Shown here in pieces: positions 10,599 through 22,164 of a stretch of 60,000 bases of DNA. Within the stretch, counting starts at the first letter, position 1. Each line of letters starts with the position of its first letter. The stretch spans positions 18,027,754-18,087,753 of the forward strand of contig CAIIXF020000011.1 in the NCBI GenBank assembly GCA_903813345.2. The letters are read 5' to 3'. Source of the DNA: Owenia fusiformis (Eukaryota; Annelida; Polychaeta; Sabellida; Oweniidae). The translations under genes and the position numbers were made by a program. Below the pieces are notes generated by a model. It made no database searches. It had not been told where the DNA came from and saw only the letters and a program-made list of their open reading frames with translations.

Positions 10599-12251
10599 AT
10601 GGATGCTGTACAACTGACAGACGATCCACGCAAAGTGGCTGAGACTAACGACAGCAGAGAGGAGGTGCCTCCTCCTCCATACAACACAGAAGAGGCTCAT
10701 GGGACATCGCCTCCGCTTCCAATAGGACAACACGGGTCTCAGTCTTACCAACCAGGGCTTCAACAATTGCCTCAATATGGTCAACCAGGGGCTCAACAAG
10801 GGCCTCAATATGGTCAACTAGGGCTTCAATATGGCAAACCAGGGCCTCAAGAACCCCCACAATATAGCCAACAACAAACCTTCGCCCCACCTGCGTACCC
10901 AGTGACAAACCAGAAGGCTGTCATTACAACTCAACCAATCCAAACAGGGATAGTTGTCTCCCAGAATTCCCCACCACCAGACTACCTTACCTGGTCAATT
11001 CTCACAATATTTTGCTGTTGCTGTTGTATTGGTAAATATATTAGCACAAATGCATAGCATTGTTATTTGTGTCTGTTGTAATGTATAATGCGCGTGATAC
11101 GGAGACATCTTCTCTTTATTGATTTTCGAATACAGCAACATGCACTTACTATACTAATGAATTATTATTGAAATTCATTCAAATATTTGGGTTCTTTTTT
11201 CTCCCTGGTAAATGGAAAAAAATAAAACAAATTGATTGTATTCGGGGCTATAGATATGAATAACATTTTTTCTAAAACTAGAAAAAACAGTAACTCTACT
11301 GAGTAGCAAATACAACCAAACAAAACACATTTTGTTTAGTGGCCATCTCGAATATTTCATCTTGAACAGAGCATATCAGCTAGCGCTTATAATCCGTTCA
11401 CTGGTATTTGAGACAATGATTACGTTTTTTACGAAAAATGGTGGCCATCTTGAAATACAGTCACAATCTTGTTTACTTAAAATGGTGGCCATTTTGAAAT
11501 TCAGCCACCAGCATCTTGAAAATTCTTTCTCCAATAAACCTACTGTGGCTAGCCATCAGCATATCATTTTAACCAAATCTGTTGACTGGGATTTGAGTTA
11601 TCAAAGATTACGTTTTTTACGAAAAATGGCGCCCATTTAGACAATCGGTGACCATCTTGAAAATCTCGTTTTGAATAAAGCTCCTGTTTGTCCCTGGGCA
11701 TCAGCATATAAGATTTGAACCAAATCCGTCTACATTGAGTTAGCAAAGATTACATTTGTTACAAAAAATTGTTGCTATTTTGAATTGAGCAGCCATATTG
11801 AAAATCCCTTCTCAATCAGACATTTATAAGCCTATAAAATTTGAATCAAATCAGTCAACCGGTATTTGAGTTGTCGAACTTCGTTCGGTTGGATAATTAG
11901 TGAATTGCTGCTATCTGCACTAAACATATGTAATACATGGCATGTGGTAAATCTCTGATTGTGTTTACTGACCCTTCCAAATAAAGGATTGGCGGGGGAA
12001 TAGGCATCATGAAACACCCTGTACATGTCATTTCAATTTGAGAACATCCTTAATTCTAACTTTGACTTTTAATTCCAGGTATCGCAGCCTGTACGGCATC
12101 TATTCAATCAAGAGAATCTGCCCAGGCAGGAGACATGGAGAATGCTAAGAAGAAAAGTGTCACTGCGAAAACGCTCAATATTGCTGGTTTTTTCTTTGGA
12201 ATTGTTGCCTCTGGTATTATTGTGGGTCTTAGATTTGGGTTTGCTTCATAA
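10599..12251 (+). CDS. CD225/dispanin (IFITM-like) transmembrane protein, copy B
   Basis: Two coding exons, 10599-11031 and 12079-12251, give 201 residues. The intron is phase 1 at Gly145 (donor GTAAAT, acceptor TTCCAG). The ATG follows the acceptor CATTTCAG. The N-terminus has PPPY at residues 25-28, a WW-domain ligand of the kind through which IFITMs are recognised by NEDD4-type ubiquitin ligases (family knowledge; binding here is inferred). The Gln/Pro/Gly tail is shorter and more decayed than in A and C. The CD225 start is PPDYLTWSILTIFCCCCCIG (126-145), with five consecutive cysteines. Exon 2 keeps the A-x-AGDM-x2-A-x3-S-x2-AK-x2-NI loop and a second hydrophobic segment, but stops at RFGFAS and so lacks the Tyr-rich C-terminal tail of A and C. 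The intron holds a Helitron-like insertion at 11278-11896. A 27-bp perfect hairpin follows the stop. Confidence 0.88.
11278..11896 (-). mobile_element. Helitron-like nonautonomous element in copy B intron
   Basis: Read on the minus strand it begins TTATCCAACCGAACGAAG and ends with an ACTC-agta-GAGT hairpin then TACTGTTTTTTCTAG. The flanking bases are A before and T after, with no target duplication. These features match the elements at 15841-17062 and 40206-40882. The inside has diverged tandem blocks around 'aaaatggtggccatcttgaaa'. Unlike the other two copies it has no GTCC microsatellite. A subterminal inverted repeat (ACCGAAC and its weak partner ACCAAAC) is visible. Confidence 0.6.
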
Positions 12252-12276
12252 AGCAAGGATCACTGGTACTCACCTA

Positions 12277-12303
12277 GTTACGCTGACGATACGTCAGCGT
12301 AAC
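12277..12303 (+). other. Perfect 12-bp stem, 3-base loop hairpin after copy B stop
   Basis: GTTACGCTGACG-ATA-CGTCAGCGTAAC, 26 bases after the stop codon and so probably in the 3' UTR. It is GC-richer than its surroundings. It may be an RNA hairpin or a remnant of an element end. Copies A and C have no equivalent at this place. Confidence 0.6.
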
Positions 12304-12595
12304 AAGATGGAAGAACTTCTGGGCTTCGTTTTCGTTAGATATTTTTATTTCTCGGTTCTACACCCCTTATAAGTCAAGTTGTGGACAGTAATTTGGCTCA
12401 AAGTCAAGGAAGATAGTTTAGTTTGAGAATATGCGGGCGGTTCTATGTTTGGTATATTAACGAAGACGCAATTTAGGGGGTTCATGATAAACCAATTCTC
12501 TTAGTTCTCCCAATATGTGATTGTCGCAGACGTTGATATAGGATGATCCAATTATGTTGTTTTTAGACCATTCTGATATGAGCTAATTTTGGAAT

Positions 12596-13179
12596 CATTA
12601 CATTTTCCAACAAGATGGGGCTCTAAGCAATAGATCCCACAAGAGTGTCAAATGTTTAAAAGAAAATGTGCCTAGATTCACCCCCCCCCACACTTAATCA
12701 CTGGCTCCACAAATCACCCGATCACCCAACGTCTGCGACGACTACGTATGTGGAGAACTAACAGAATTACTGAACAATAAATCCTTTACATCTATTCAGT
12801 CCCTGAAGAACAGAATTATTGTGAAGTGAAATTCATTGTCTCAACAGCATATCAGTGATGCTTTTGACCAGTTTAGGCCAAAATTGAGGGCTACAATTGA
12901 TCAAAATGGTGGGCATATTGAACGTCTGTTTATGTAAATAAAGTTGACAATAAAACTTGGTTTTTGCTAGTTTTGGAAAACCCGTTTGAAACGAAAATGA
13001 CGTCATTTATATTATGAACGCTGGTTGACAGACATTATAATAAATTTGAACTTATGATATACTAAATTAAAGATGAGTAAATTCCCTATCCAATGGTATA
13101 TAATATGACATGTTTTCATCAAGAAAATCAATATTTATTTTTGAAATATGAGTGTCCCATTTTTTGGACCACCCTGTAC
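12596..13179 (+). pseudogene. Decayed Tc1/mariner-type (IS630) transposase and right end of its element
   Basis: Reading from 12596 gives HYIFQQDGALSNRSHKSVK, the FQQDGA-x-H-x3-V block of Tc1/Tc3-like transposases. After a frame change, 12706-12825 gives SPNVCDDYVCGELTELL, matching the usual SPDL-x3-DY-x2-WG-x-L region. A final piece gives LRATIDQNGGHIERLFM, ending TAA at 12935-12937, like the normal C-terminus. There are several stops and at least one frameshift. The element end at about 13150-13179 (CATTTTTTGGACCACCCTGT then A) is the reverse complement of a TACAGGGTGGTCC-type terminal repeat. The left end and N-terminal half were not found, so it is truncated. Confidence 0.7.
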
Positions 13180-13930
13180 TATCGTACTATACAACGATTC
13201 TAGCCTATTATTGACTATCTCAGAATTGGTGTAAAACCAGCGAATCGTTCAGTATAATCAGCTTACTTTCTCGCTCCCTGTACTATTGAACAATTTACAT
13301 TCCTTGTACCCTGTATTGATCATCTTTTGCAACTGAGTACCCTGTACTATGCCATATCAAATATTTCAAAACTTAAAACGATATCATTTACATTCTTTAT
13401 TCAACCATCATATAACTTGGAACATGGACTTCACTATTGCACCACTGAAGTTCAGCGAATAGCAATATTGACTCACTCCGAACACCAAACGTATTAACCC
13501 TTGGACTAAGCAGTCGATATACTCTTTTTTAAACTAAACTGTCAAGGTGAATACAGAGATGTCACAAAACATGCCCTTTTGGAATGTTCAGGATTTATGA
13601 TGGAAGGAGATTGTCTTTTTGATAACATTACGAATGTATTAAATGTGAGATCATCCTTTCGTTATTAAATGGAGATGAAAAAGTTCTCGTTGAAACACTC
13701 CTTTGTTCAAATATTGACATTCATACGTGAAGAAATAATTATCTTAGTGGCAAAGTATGCAGTAAAACAAAATCAAATTAATGTAAATGTATGTTTTGTA
13801 AATAATTATTTATAAATAACTGTTTGTATTAATGTTAAAAGCTCTTCTTGAAAGAAGGAAATAAAGATAAAAAACAAACAAATAAACAAACATGAGGGAA
13901 TAATATAAGCATGTGTATTGCACTTGCACT
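13180..13930. other. Noncoding interval
   Basis: AT-rich, no gene recognised. Several 'ccctgtactat' or 'ccctgtattga' phrases at 13174-13350 resemble the element end next door and may be a degenerate repeat of it. Confidence 0.35.
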
Positions 13931-13959
13931 TCATATACATAAAAGCATTTGGGGATACA

Positions 13960-14560
13960 GTATCATGGTAGTCCCTGGTCTGATTTCCAAAATGGCTCTA
14001 GAAAAGGAGTTTGTTGTCCGGTACTTTCCCACATAAAATGATTGTACCATTTGAAAGAACAGACTTCCCTCATAAATCGTGATGACAAGATTTATCTTAA
14101 AACTTCCAAGATGGCCGCCAGAATGCAAGATGGCCACCGAAAAAATAATGAGGCATATAACATGTGTGAACATTTAATGTACATCGGTTAAGTGATTTTT
14201 CTAGAATCGCGATGACAATATTTGTTTTAAAAAAATTCCAAGATGGCCGCCAAAATGCAAGATGGCCGCGGGAAAGTTAATCAGCTCTAGAACATCTTAT
14301 CATGTAACATGTGTGAAAATTTGAAGTAAATCCATCTTGGGGTTTTCCTGGAATCGTGATGAAAAGAAAGTGATACTTCAGAATGCCACCTTGTCTAACC
14401 CCGTTTTGGTGCCTTTTGCTCTTGTTTCTATCAATATAAGAGGTGTTTTCTTTATGAGGGAAGTCTGTTCTATCAAACGGTACAATTATTTTTTGTGGGA
14501 AAGTACCGGACAACAAAACTTGTTTTCAGAGGGACCCGATCAGGGACTATGGGCTTTAAA
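13960..14560. repeat. Inverted repeat with 'aagatggccgcc' modules
   Basis: The left arm (about 13968-14085: 'tagtccctggtctgat', 'gttgtccggtactttcccac', 'agacttccctcataaa') is answered by the right arm (about 14455-14560: 'atgagggaagtctgtt', 'gtgggaaagtaccggacaac', 'gatcagggacta'). Between them are two or three tandem modules of about 140 bases with 'tcgtgatgacaagatttat' and 'ccaagatggccgcc'. The open frames here read through the repeat and match nothing. Confidence 0.5.
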
Positions 14561-15612
14561 CATACTATAAGGGACCATTACCAAATCAAGCTTTTTCATA
14601 AATATTCAACTCTAAGTATCACCGAGATATCAACAAGATATGAACAGAATCGCACCCTTGAACAGAATACACTTTTCGGGATGGAAAATTCAAAATGGCC
14701 ACCTTAACATTTACCCAGACTGCCTAAAAACTAATCAGTTCTAAACTTTCCATAGAAACATCTCTAAAATTTTAGGATGAATCCATGAAACCTGTAAACA
14801 ACCCTCAAGAGACACGTTTTAAGGTATTACTTCACAGTGTATCAGCTTTTTTTCTACAATTCAGATTTTCCTGAAAAAAATCCTGGTAAAAGATATACTG
14901 ATGTATTACAAAATATGTGAAAATTGGAAAGATTGACCGTTTAGTGATTTTTCTAAAAAAATGTTTTAATTTGACATTGCTCTCAATGGGAAATTCTTTT
15001 TTATTTTTTAAAACAAGCCTTCACAGACACGATTTTAGGACGAAAAATGCAAAATGGCCACCTTAACATTAACCAAGAATGCCGAAAAACTAATCAGTTC
15101 TAAACCTTTATAGGTAGAAACATCCCTGTGAATTTCAAATGAATCCCTCAAACGGTTTGGCTGGAAACCTGTAGACAAGCCTTGACAGACAAGATTTTAG
15201 GACGGAAAATCCAAAATGCCGTCTTAACATTTATCCAGAATGTCGAAAAACTAATCAGTTCTAAACCTTCATAGGTAAAAACATCCCTGAGAATTTCAAA
15301 TGAATCCCTCAAATGGCTTGGCTGGAAACCTGTAGACAAGCCTTGACAGACAAGATTTTAGGACGAAAAATACAAAATGGCCGCCTTAACATTTACCCAG
15401 AATGCCGAAACTAATCAGTTCTAAACTTTCATAGGTAGAAACATCCCTGAGAATTTCAAATGAATCCCTCAAACGGTTTGGCTGAAAACCTGTAGACAAG
15501 CCTTGACAGACACGATTTTAGGACGGAAAATCCAAAATGGCCGCCTTAACATTTACCCAGAATGCCGAAAAACTAATCAGTTCTAAACTTTCATAGGTAG
15601 AAACATCCCTGA

Positions 15613-17837
15613 TAGTACTACGGCCAAGGCGATTTGTGTCCAAAACACCTAGATTCAATTTGACTTTAGATTCCTGTTAGGGACCCCAAGGCATGTAAAA
15701 AAGGTTTGTGGACCCTTGCAAAGCAGGCTCAAGAGTGCTGAGTCAGCATTTTCGAGTCAGAGTTTGACCATATGCTTGAAACTATTTAATATCTCATTTG
15801 AGGATGTTGCAATTATAATGAAACATTGTTAATATATCAACTAGATGATGGCAACTCCGCGGAGTAGCAAATCCCAACGAACAAAATATCAATTACCGAA
15901 TTCCAATCAATTATACTCATTACTTTGGTTAAAATTGAAAAATTTAGATTTTAGAATTGCGAATTCCTGCAAAGCAGCCATTTTGAATTTTCTGAGGTAC
16001 AAATCTGAAAAATAATACCATAATTGTGATCTACTCCAAAATTCCTTCAATTTGAGTATTATATAGCCATACGTTGAAGGGATCGAAAAATAATTGCGAA
16101 ATCGTACATTAGACGGCCATTTTGAATTTTACGAGGCTCGAATCAGAAAAAAAGATACACTATTTGCAATCTACTCTTAATTGCCTTTGATTTGAGTATC
16201 ATAAAGCTATACTTCAGAAAGATCTAAAAATTAGCGAAAATTTCTGTTTTCCTGACCCCCATACACGGCCCCTGGGGGTCAGAATGAAAAACACTGAATA
16301 TATGTGGAATAGATAGATGTTGCGAATATACTACCAAAATTTCAAACGATAATATTAATTACTTTGGTTTAGAATGAAAAATTTATGATTTTTGCGAAAA
16401 AGTCCCGTCATTTTTAAAGCGGCGGCCATCTTGAAAAAATCCATTTTGAATTTTCTGAGGTACAAATCTGAAAAATATTACCATAATTGTGATCTACTCC
16501 AAAATTCCTTCAATTTGAGTATTATATAGCCATACTTTGAAGGGATCGAAAAATTATTGCGAAATCGTACATTAGACGGCCATTTTGAATTTACGAGGCT
16601 CGAATCAGAAAAAAGATACAATATTTGCAATCTACTCTTAATTGCCTTTCATTTGAGTATAATAAAGCTATACTTCAGAAAGATCTAAAAATTAGCGAAA
16701 ATTTCTGTTTTCCCGACCCCCCATACACGGCCCCTGGGGGTCAGGATGAAAAACACGGAATATATGTGAAATAGATAGATGTTGCCAATATACTACCAAA
16801 ATTTCAAACAATAATATTAATTACTTTGGTTTAGAATGAAAAATTTATGATTTTTGCGAAAAAGTCCCGTCATTTTTAAAGCGGCGGCCATCTTGAAAAA
16901 AAACTTTTCATCAATATACATCTTTCCACCAAATATGAAGAAAATCCGTCAACTAATATTTGAGTTATCTTCCGGACGGACGGACGGACGGACTGACTGA
17001 CGGACTGACGGACGGACGGAGGGCTTCACTATATCCCTACCGAACTTCGTTCGTTGGGATAATAAGGCATGTATGAAGAATTCCTGAAAGTTTGGGCCTT
17101 ATCCAACAGAATTTGGTAGAGACATGGGATAATTTGTCCCAAAAAGTACATAATATCTCTTCAAAATTTCTTAATCAGTTAATTAGTCATTTAAAAGACA
17201 GTAGGGGCCTATGGTGTATAAAACCTGATTAAAAACTTCACTGATGATGTTAGCAAAGATATATTGCATAAGTTTCAATTAAAAGTACAAGCATCTATTT
17301 TTCTGATTTTTCTCTCTACCTTCCTCTAAAAATTCAAGAAAGGGGGCGTGGCACATTACACTTCAGTTGTTGAACTTGTTGCTAGGATCAAATAGAAAAT
17401 GTGTATCATTATAGCAAAATTTGTTATTCTAAATAAATCTCAACACTATATGTGACATCATAATATGCTAAATATATTCATCATCTAGCACTTTATGTTT
17501 TTACAGCTTATGTACTTTTTGGGACAAATTATCCCATATCTCTACCAAATTCTGTTGGATAAGGCCCAAACTTTCAGGAATTCTTCATACATGCCTTATT
17601 AATATATTAACAATGTTTCATTATAATTTCAACATCCTCAAATGAGATATTAAATAGTTTCAAGCTTATGGTCAAACTCCAACTCTAAAATGATAAAATT
17701 TGCTGACTCGGCACTTTTGAGCCTGCTTTGCAAGGGTTCACAAACTTGTTTTTACATGCCTTGGGGTCCCCTACAAGAATCTAAAGTCAAATTGAATCTA
17801 GGTGTTGTGGACACAAATCGCCTTGGTCGTAGTACTA
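15613..17837. mobile_element. Long-TIR DNA element with 3-bp TGA target duplication
   Basis: The ends are TAGTACTACGGCCAAGGCGA and, at the right, TCGCCTTGGTCGTAGTACTA. The arms continue inverted for at least 300 bases ('cacctagattcaatttgact' against 'agtcaaattgaatctaggtg'; 'atcccatatctctaccaaat' pairing with its reverse complement). The flanks are TGA at 15610-15612 and 17838-17840; removing the element with one TGA restores the neighbouring repeat phrase 'catccctgagaatttcaaat'. Without its nested insertion (15841-17062) it is about 1.0 kb and has no transposase. A longer relative lies at 49631-54325. Confidence 0.75.
15841..17062 (-). mobile_element. Helitron-like element nested in the long-TIR element
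   Basis: Minus-strand reading: begins TTATCCCAACGAACGAAGTT and ends with palindrome ACTCCGCGGAGT, nine bases, then CTAG. The flanks read ATCAA^TAAGG on the plus strand. The paralogous sequence at 49866-49876 is uninterrupted 'atcaataagg', so the insertion fell exactly between A and T with no duplication. Subterminal inverted repeat ATCCCAACGAAC / GTTCGTTGGGAT, and a GTCC/GTCY microsatellite (minus strand; 16974-17025) near the 5' end. Terminal CTAG, a 3' hairpin and A^T insertion are Helitron marks. The asymmetric repeat plus GTCY microsatellite resemble the Helentron-associated (DINE/HINE) group. The interior duplicates a block of about 600 bases (15900-16430 and 16440-16910). Confidence 0.7.
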
Positions 17838-18180
17838 TGAGAATTTCAAATGAATCCCTCAAACGGTTTGGCTTGAAACCTGTAGACAAGCCTTGACAGA
17901 CAAGATTTTAGGACGGAAAATCCAAAATGGCCGCCTTAACATTTACCCAGAATGCCGAAAAACTAATCAGATCTAAATTTTCATAGGTAGAAACATCCCT
18001 GAGAATTTCAAATGAATCCCTCAAACGGTTCGGCTGGAAACCTGTAGACACGATTATTCGGGACGCCCGCCCACCCGACCGCCCGCCCAACCGCCCGGCA
18101 AACTGATTACAAAATAGCACCTTAGGGCGCGATAAAAATATCTAAAAGACGTGCTTTGCTCATTTTTCATCATCTATACA

Positions 18181-18220
18181 ATCATGGGCTTTCAAGATTC
18201 ATCTATTGAAAGCCCATGAT
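18181..18220. other. Perfect 15-bp stem hairpin
   Basis: ATCATGGGCTTTCAA, 10-base loop, TTGAAAGCCCATGAT. It sits just after the GC-rich tail of the tandem repeat. Function unknown; possibly an element terminus. Confidence 0.55.
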
Positions 18221-18675
18221 ACAATGCACTATATATTTCCATATAATAAACTAAAGCCGTATTTTTGTAATTTATTAACCCAGTTTCCTCAACAATATTG
18301 AATGTAAACAGTGTCAGACGGTAAAAATGAGATCGGTGTTAATGTGACATTTTACTTCGACTTAATATTGAATTCAATATTCAAATGCGAGAGAATCGGG
18401 ACTGAGGATTAAAAACAACACAGATATACAGAGAAAGTGGTATGCATGATTTAATCTGTAATCGTTCTTTTTATTTAATTGAAAATATTCCAACTAACAT
18501 AGTGCAGACTTTGAAAAACGTATTTTTCAATAGTTATTGAATAGAGATTCCCTGGACGTAAAAAGCACTAGTTTGTGTAATTCGTTCTCCTGGTCGGGAA
18601 ACATATTCAATTTTTTCAGGTGTGGATCATGAGGTCACATAATGTTTCACATGATTACAGTGATGATGCAACACT

Positions 18676-19677
18676 AGGTAGGGTGATCATTAAGTTCTGG
18701 GAATTGGTCTGCCATTTCAAGATTTCTCAACCATTTGAGTTGAAAATTTCAGCAGGTGTACATTGTATAATTTATTTTATTGTAATTACAAAAAAAAGTA
18801 AAAGTGGTCCGCGGGTCAGCAAATTTTGACTGATGTTAATCTGAAAATGTCCTGCCAAAACATATTCATCTTGCCTAGATTGTTGTTTCAAACTACTTGT
18901 ACTAGAGGCAGAACAGTACCCTTGAACACATTTATTCAGAAGTATTCTTCATTGCTGAGAGAATCATTTCATTTATAATTGTTTCCATTAGTCTGGACGC
19001 ACATGCGTCGTTGACAATCATAGGCCATAAAGATGTGTTCCAGTCCTCCCTTTTGGTATTCCTTCAAGATTTGTTCAAGCCGTTGAAATCAGTCCCTTAT
19101 CGGAATCAAACTTATGACATCTCATATAATGCTTAAGCACCAAAAATGTAGTGAAGCCTAATGGTGCTTCATCTGGTGAATATTGTCTGGTGAATATGGA
19201 GCAGTGATATCTTGTGTGAACCCTAATTCTTAAAGAGTAGTATGGGCAGCTTGAGGAATGGGAAGGATCATAATGGAAGATAACTCCCTGCTATTTTGAG
19301 TCAGGATTGTGACTGAGATGCTGATGAATGATACGAAAATAGAGCAAAGTACACTCTTATATAACAATACAGATGTTATAAAGTTAGAAGTATTTGAAAA
19401 TGTGAAAAATCACAGAAATATGTCCACCAAATAGGTATTTATTAACCATACTTTTGGATCAAGCAAAATTTGAATTTATTTTTATTTCACTTGACCCGCT
19501 ACGCCATTGGTCATGTTGCTATAGTAACAACAATTATCCATTGTGACATCGGGTGACAATGGAACTGTTTTATCCAACCCAAAATTACATTCCCCATTTA
19601 CCTCGAAAATTTCATATAAATTGGTTGAAAAATAATGAAATGACAGTTAAATTCCCAGAACTTAGTGATCACCTGTA
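18676..19677 (-). mobile_element. Decayed mariner/Tc1-like element
   Basis: Inverted ends: AGGGTGATCATTAAGTTCTG with GGAATT at the left, and AATTCCCAGAACTTAGTGAT with CACCT at the right. Inside, minus-strand reading around 19000-19090 gives QRLEQILKEYQKGGLEHIFM followed by AYDCQRRMCVQ, which resembles the C-terminus of mariner-family transposases (spacing of R-x2-KCV-x-NG). The rest is riddled with stops. The family assignment rests on this short match and the ends only. The open frame 18620-18829 runs across the element end and is not a gene. Confidence 0.45.
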
Positions 19678-19699
19678 CAATGTGTGATGCATTCGGCAT

Positions 19700-21311
19700 T
19701 GGGAAGATCATCAAGAATTACATGATCTCACCAATGGTCCTTTTTCCATATAGCTTTGAAATCTCGTTAAAGTCTCGTTTTTAATGAGATTTTTGGAGAT
19801 CTTCATTTTTAACCATTAAAGACTAACATTTTCTTCTATTTGATGGCATATTTGAATTCTGTGTGTAATTTTCTACCAAAACAATTTTGATTTACACCAT
19901 TATTTACCTTTATTCAAATTCGAATGATTTTATAGATGTCTAAAATCCCTCCCTAAAAACCCTCCATCTCTGCATCAACATATTAATTACATTAAACGCA
20001 CCAATTTCCAAAAGTCCTACGCATCTGTTCGAAATTGATCAAAACGCCCCGTTCTCTTCCAAAACGCCCCGTTGGATCTACACCTTATCTATACACGTTT
20101 GTAGTCATAGACTCTGCGGGGCGTTTTGGAAGACAACGGGGCCAAAACGAGGGACTATGTAAACAAAGGCAATGTCTCGACTGAAAGGTATTTCTGTTTT
20201 GCGGGGCGTTTTGGTTTCGATACGCCCCGGAGAGTTAGTACCGCGTGAATATATGAGATGAAGAAGGTTGATCTATTCGGTGAAGTGATGTCTGGATAGT
20301 ACTGTAGAAGATAAATGAGATGGCGCTGGGCTAATGTATGGTTTACTTCTCTTTAAAATAAAATGATAGTCTGGAGGAAAATCTCCTGAAACAATAAAAA
20401 CATGGATATAGTTTACACCATCTGACATTTTCGTGTATTCACAGCGGGATTCGCAGCTGGACTACGTTGCGAATGGAGGCTGTGTTGCGTTGTTGAAATA
20501 ACCTTTTTAACTGGACTACATCCACTGTGAGTGTGAATGCGCACTTTGAATCTAATTTTCTTCTAGTGAACACATTCCATTATCACATCATTCTCACAAA
20601 TTATACAATTTTTGGGTTTCAAACAAACAATAGATATTCAGAAACTCGTTGAAAATATTTTCAAATGTATGGTAAAGTTGAATCATATGTAAATGTTTTA
20701 CAAATTTTGCTCCTGTTTCAACTTTATCTGGACTACGTCTTATTTTCTTATCAACATATGATATACAACACTGGATATAGAGTAATATCGGGGTCACTGA
20801 ATAAACACTAAAATGCATATAAAATACCTGGATTTCTCAGTTTTGTCTACCGATGTGCAAGGCACTGCCGGATGTCCCTTCATTTCGGCACTGTACTGCG
20901 GTGAAAAGTTACGGAGCCGCAGTCCGCCCCGACCAGTTCGGGGCGATGTCGTCGTTTAGATTGTCCCTCGTAATATTAGCCGTCTCGGTGGACAGCAGTA
21001 TTCGGCCACCAGGATTCGCATAAGACCAGCTCAAGACAAATCTTGCTCGAATCATCAATTGATTCATTCAAACGAACTTGACCACGAACAAACTCTATGA
21101 TTAATTTAGGTTTACTTTGATTACTGAAAATCATTTTAAAAGACATCAAACAATCATAGGCCTAAAGAGTAGACCCTTTGGAACAACCAAAGATACAAGC
21201 CGAAGGAGTGCCATCAAGTAAAAGGAGGGTCACATCGAATGGTTCGATTAGGCTATCGAGCAATGTCGTCGTTACCTTGTAGACAATGCATAACTGGTAC
21301 TTTAATAAACA
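19700..21311. other. Noncoding interval with GC-rich palindromes
   Basis: No gene recognised. A perfect 17-bp stem, TCTTCCAAAACGCCCCG (20055-20071) against CGGGGCGTTTTGGAAGA (20117-20133), sits among other 'aacgcccc/ggggcgtt' words at 20040-20230. A locally GC- and CpG-rich island lies at about 20865-21010. The minus-strand frame 20594-20818 has no family resemblance. Confidence 0.4.
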
Positions 21312-21462
21312 ACAAGACATTAACATGTAAAATGTCACCCCCTAGTAATGCAAATTGTTAGAGACGCTGAACGAAAAGTGTAGATGCCGAATGCCGACTG
21401 CAGAACTCCCATCACAGAGCATAAAAGTTGCAGACTATCACAATTTTCTGATGTTGACATAA
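21312..21462 (+). repeat. GTCACC-family repeat, diverged copy
   Basis: Starts ACAAGACATTAACATGTAAA followed by ATGTCACC and ends 'tgatgttgacataaaaa'. Just downstream, ACCGACATAATGTCGGT (21614-21630) is a short perfect palindrome. Confidence 0.5.
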
Positions 21463-22164
21463 AAATGAATGAAGATCCTCGTTTGACGCCATTTTCTTTA
21501 GTTTATCGGTTGTTTGTTGTCTCCCGTACCGACAAATGTCTGCCCTGTGAGCATTTGCTTTGGTACCGACATATGTCGTCACTCGATCTTCCCCTATTTG
21601 GGCGAAATAGAGAACCGACATAATGTCGGTACGCAAGTGGCCCCTACAGTAGGACGGCACATTGAAAAAACCCATTGTTGTTTACCAAACTTTATATCAA
21701 AGTGGTGTAGCGATATATGACGTCATCGCACTACTTGTTTCCGGTCCGTTGGCTACCATCTTTATGAGGTCCATTGAAATGGTAAACATTTAAACATTTG
21801 AAAATGAAAGTGACGGATAGAATTCTACTGATCTCTTCTTTCGAACTATCTCATTTTAATGTTAGAAAAATGCACATGAATGGGAGTAAAATGCAATCAA
21901 ACACGTAAGACTTTCACTCATTTTGTACCCTATATTCGTGCGAAATTAACATTGATTAAACATCATTATTTTAAATTTCTGAATCGCTTAAAAGTTAAAG
22001 TAAATATGATATTTTATAAGTACCAAATATCAATCAGTTCTGATAAAATGCCTTCATTTGTTACATTTTCTGCGAAAATGGTTGGGAATAATTTCGGTAG
22101 AAATGTGTATTTTACGACGTTATATGCATGGCTGAATCCAAAAAGTAGCGTCATTCAGAAAATT

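Larger units (their letters stand above)
14690..18135. repeat. About 161-bp tandem repeat with GC-rich tail, interrupted by a transposon
   Basis: Units recur with 'ccgccttaacatttacccag' starting near 15058, 15220, 15381, 15541 and, after the interruption, 17932. Each unit continues with 'tctaaactttcataggtaga', 'catccctgagaatttcaaat' and 'gacaagccttgacagaca'. The array ends with a CCCGCCC-rich microsatellite (18060-18100), a weak hairpin AGCACCttagGGCGC and 'gataaaaa'. A similar tail (CCCGCCC run, GCACTTT-ttc-AAAGTGC hairpin, 'gataaaa') ends the repeat at 28866. The 15613-17837 insertion splits one unit exactly. Confidence 0.65.
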
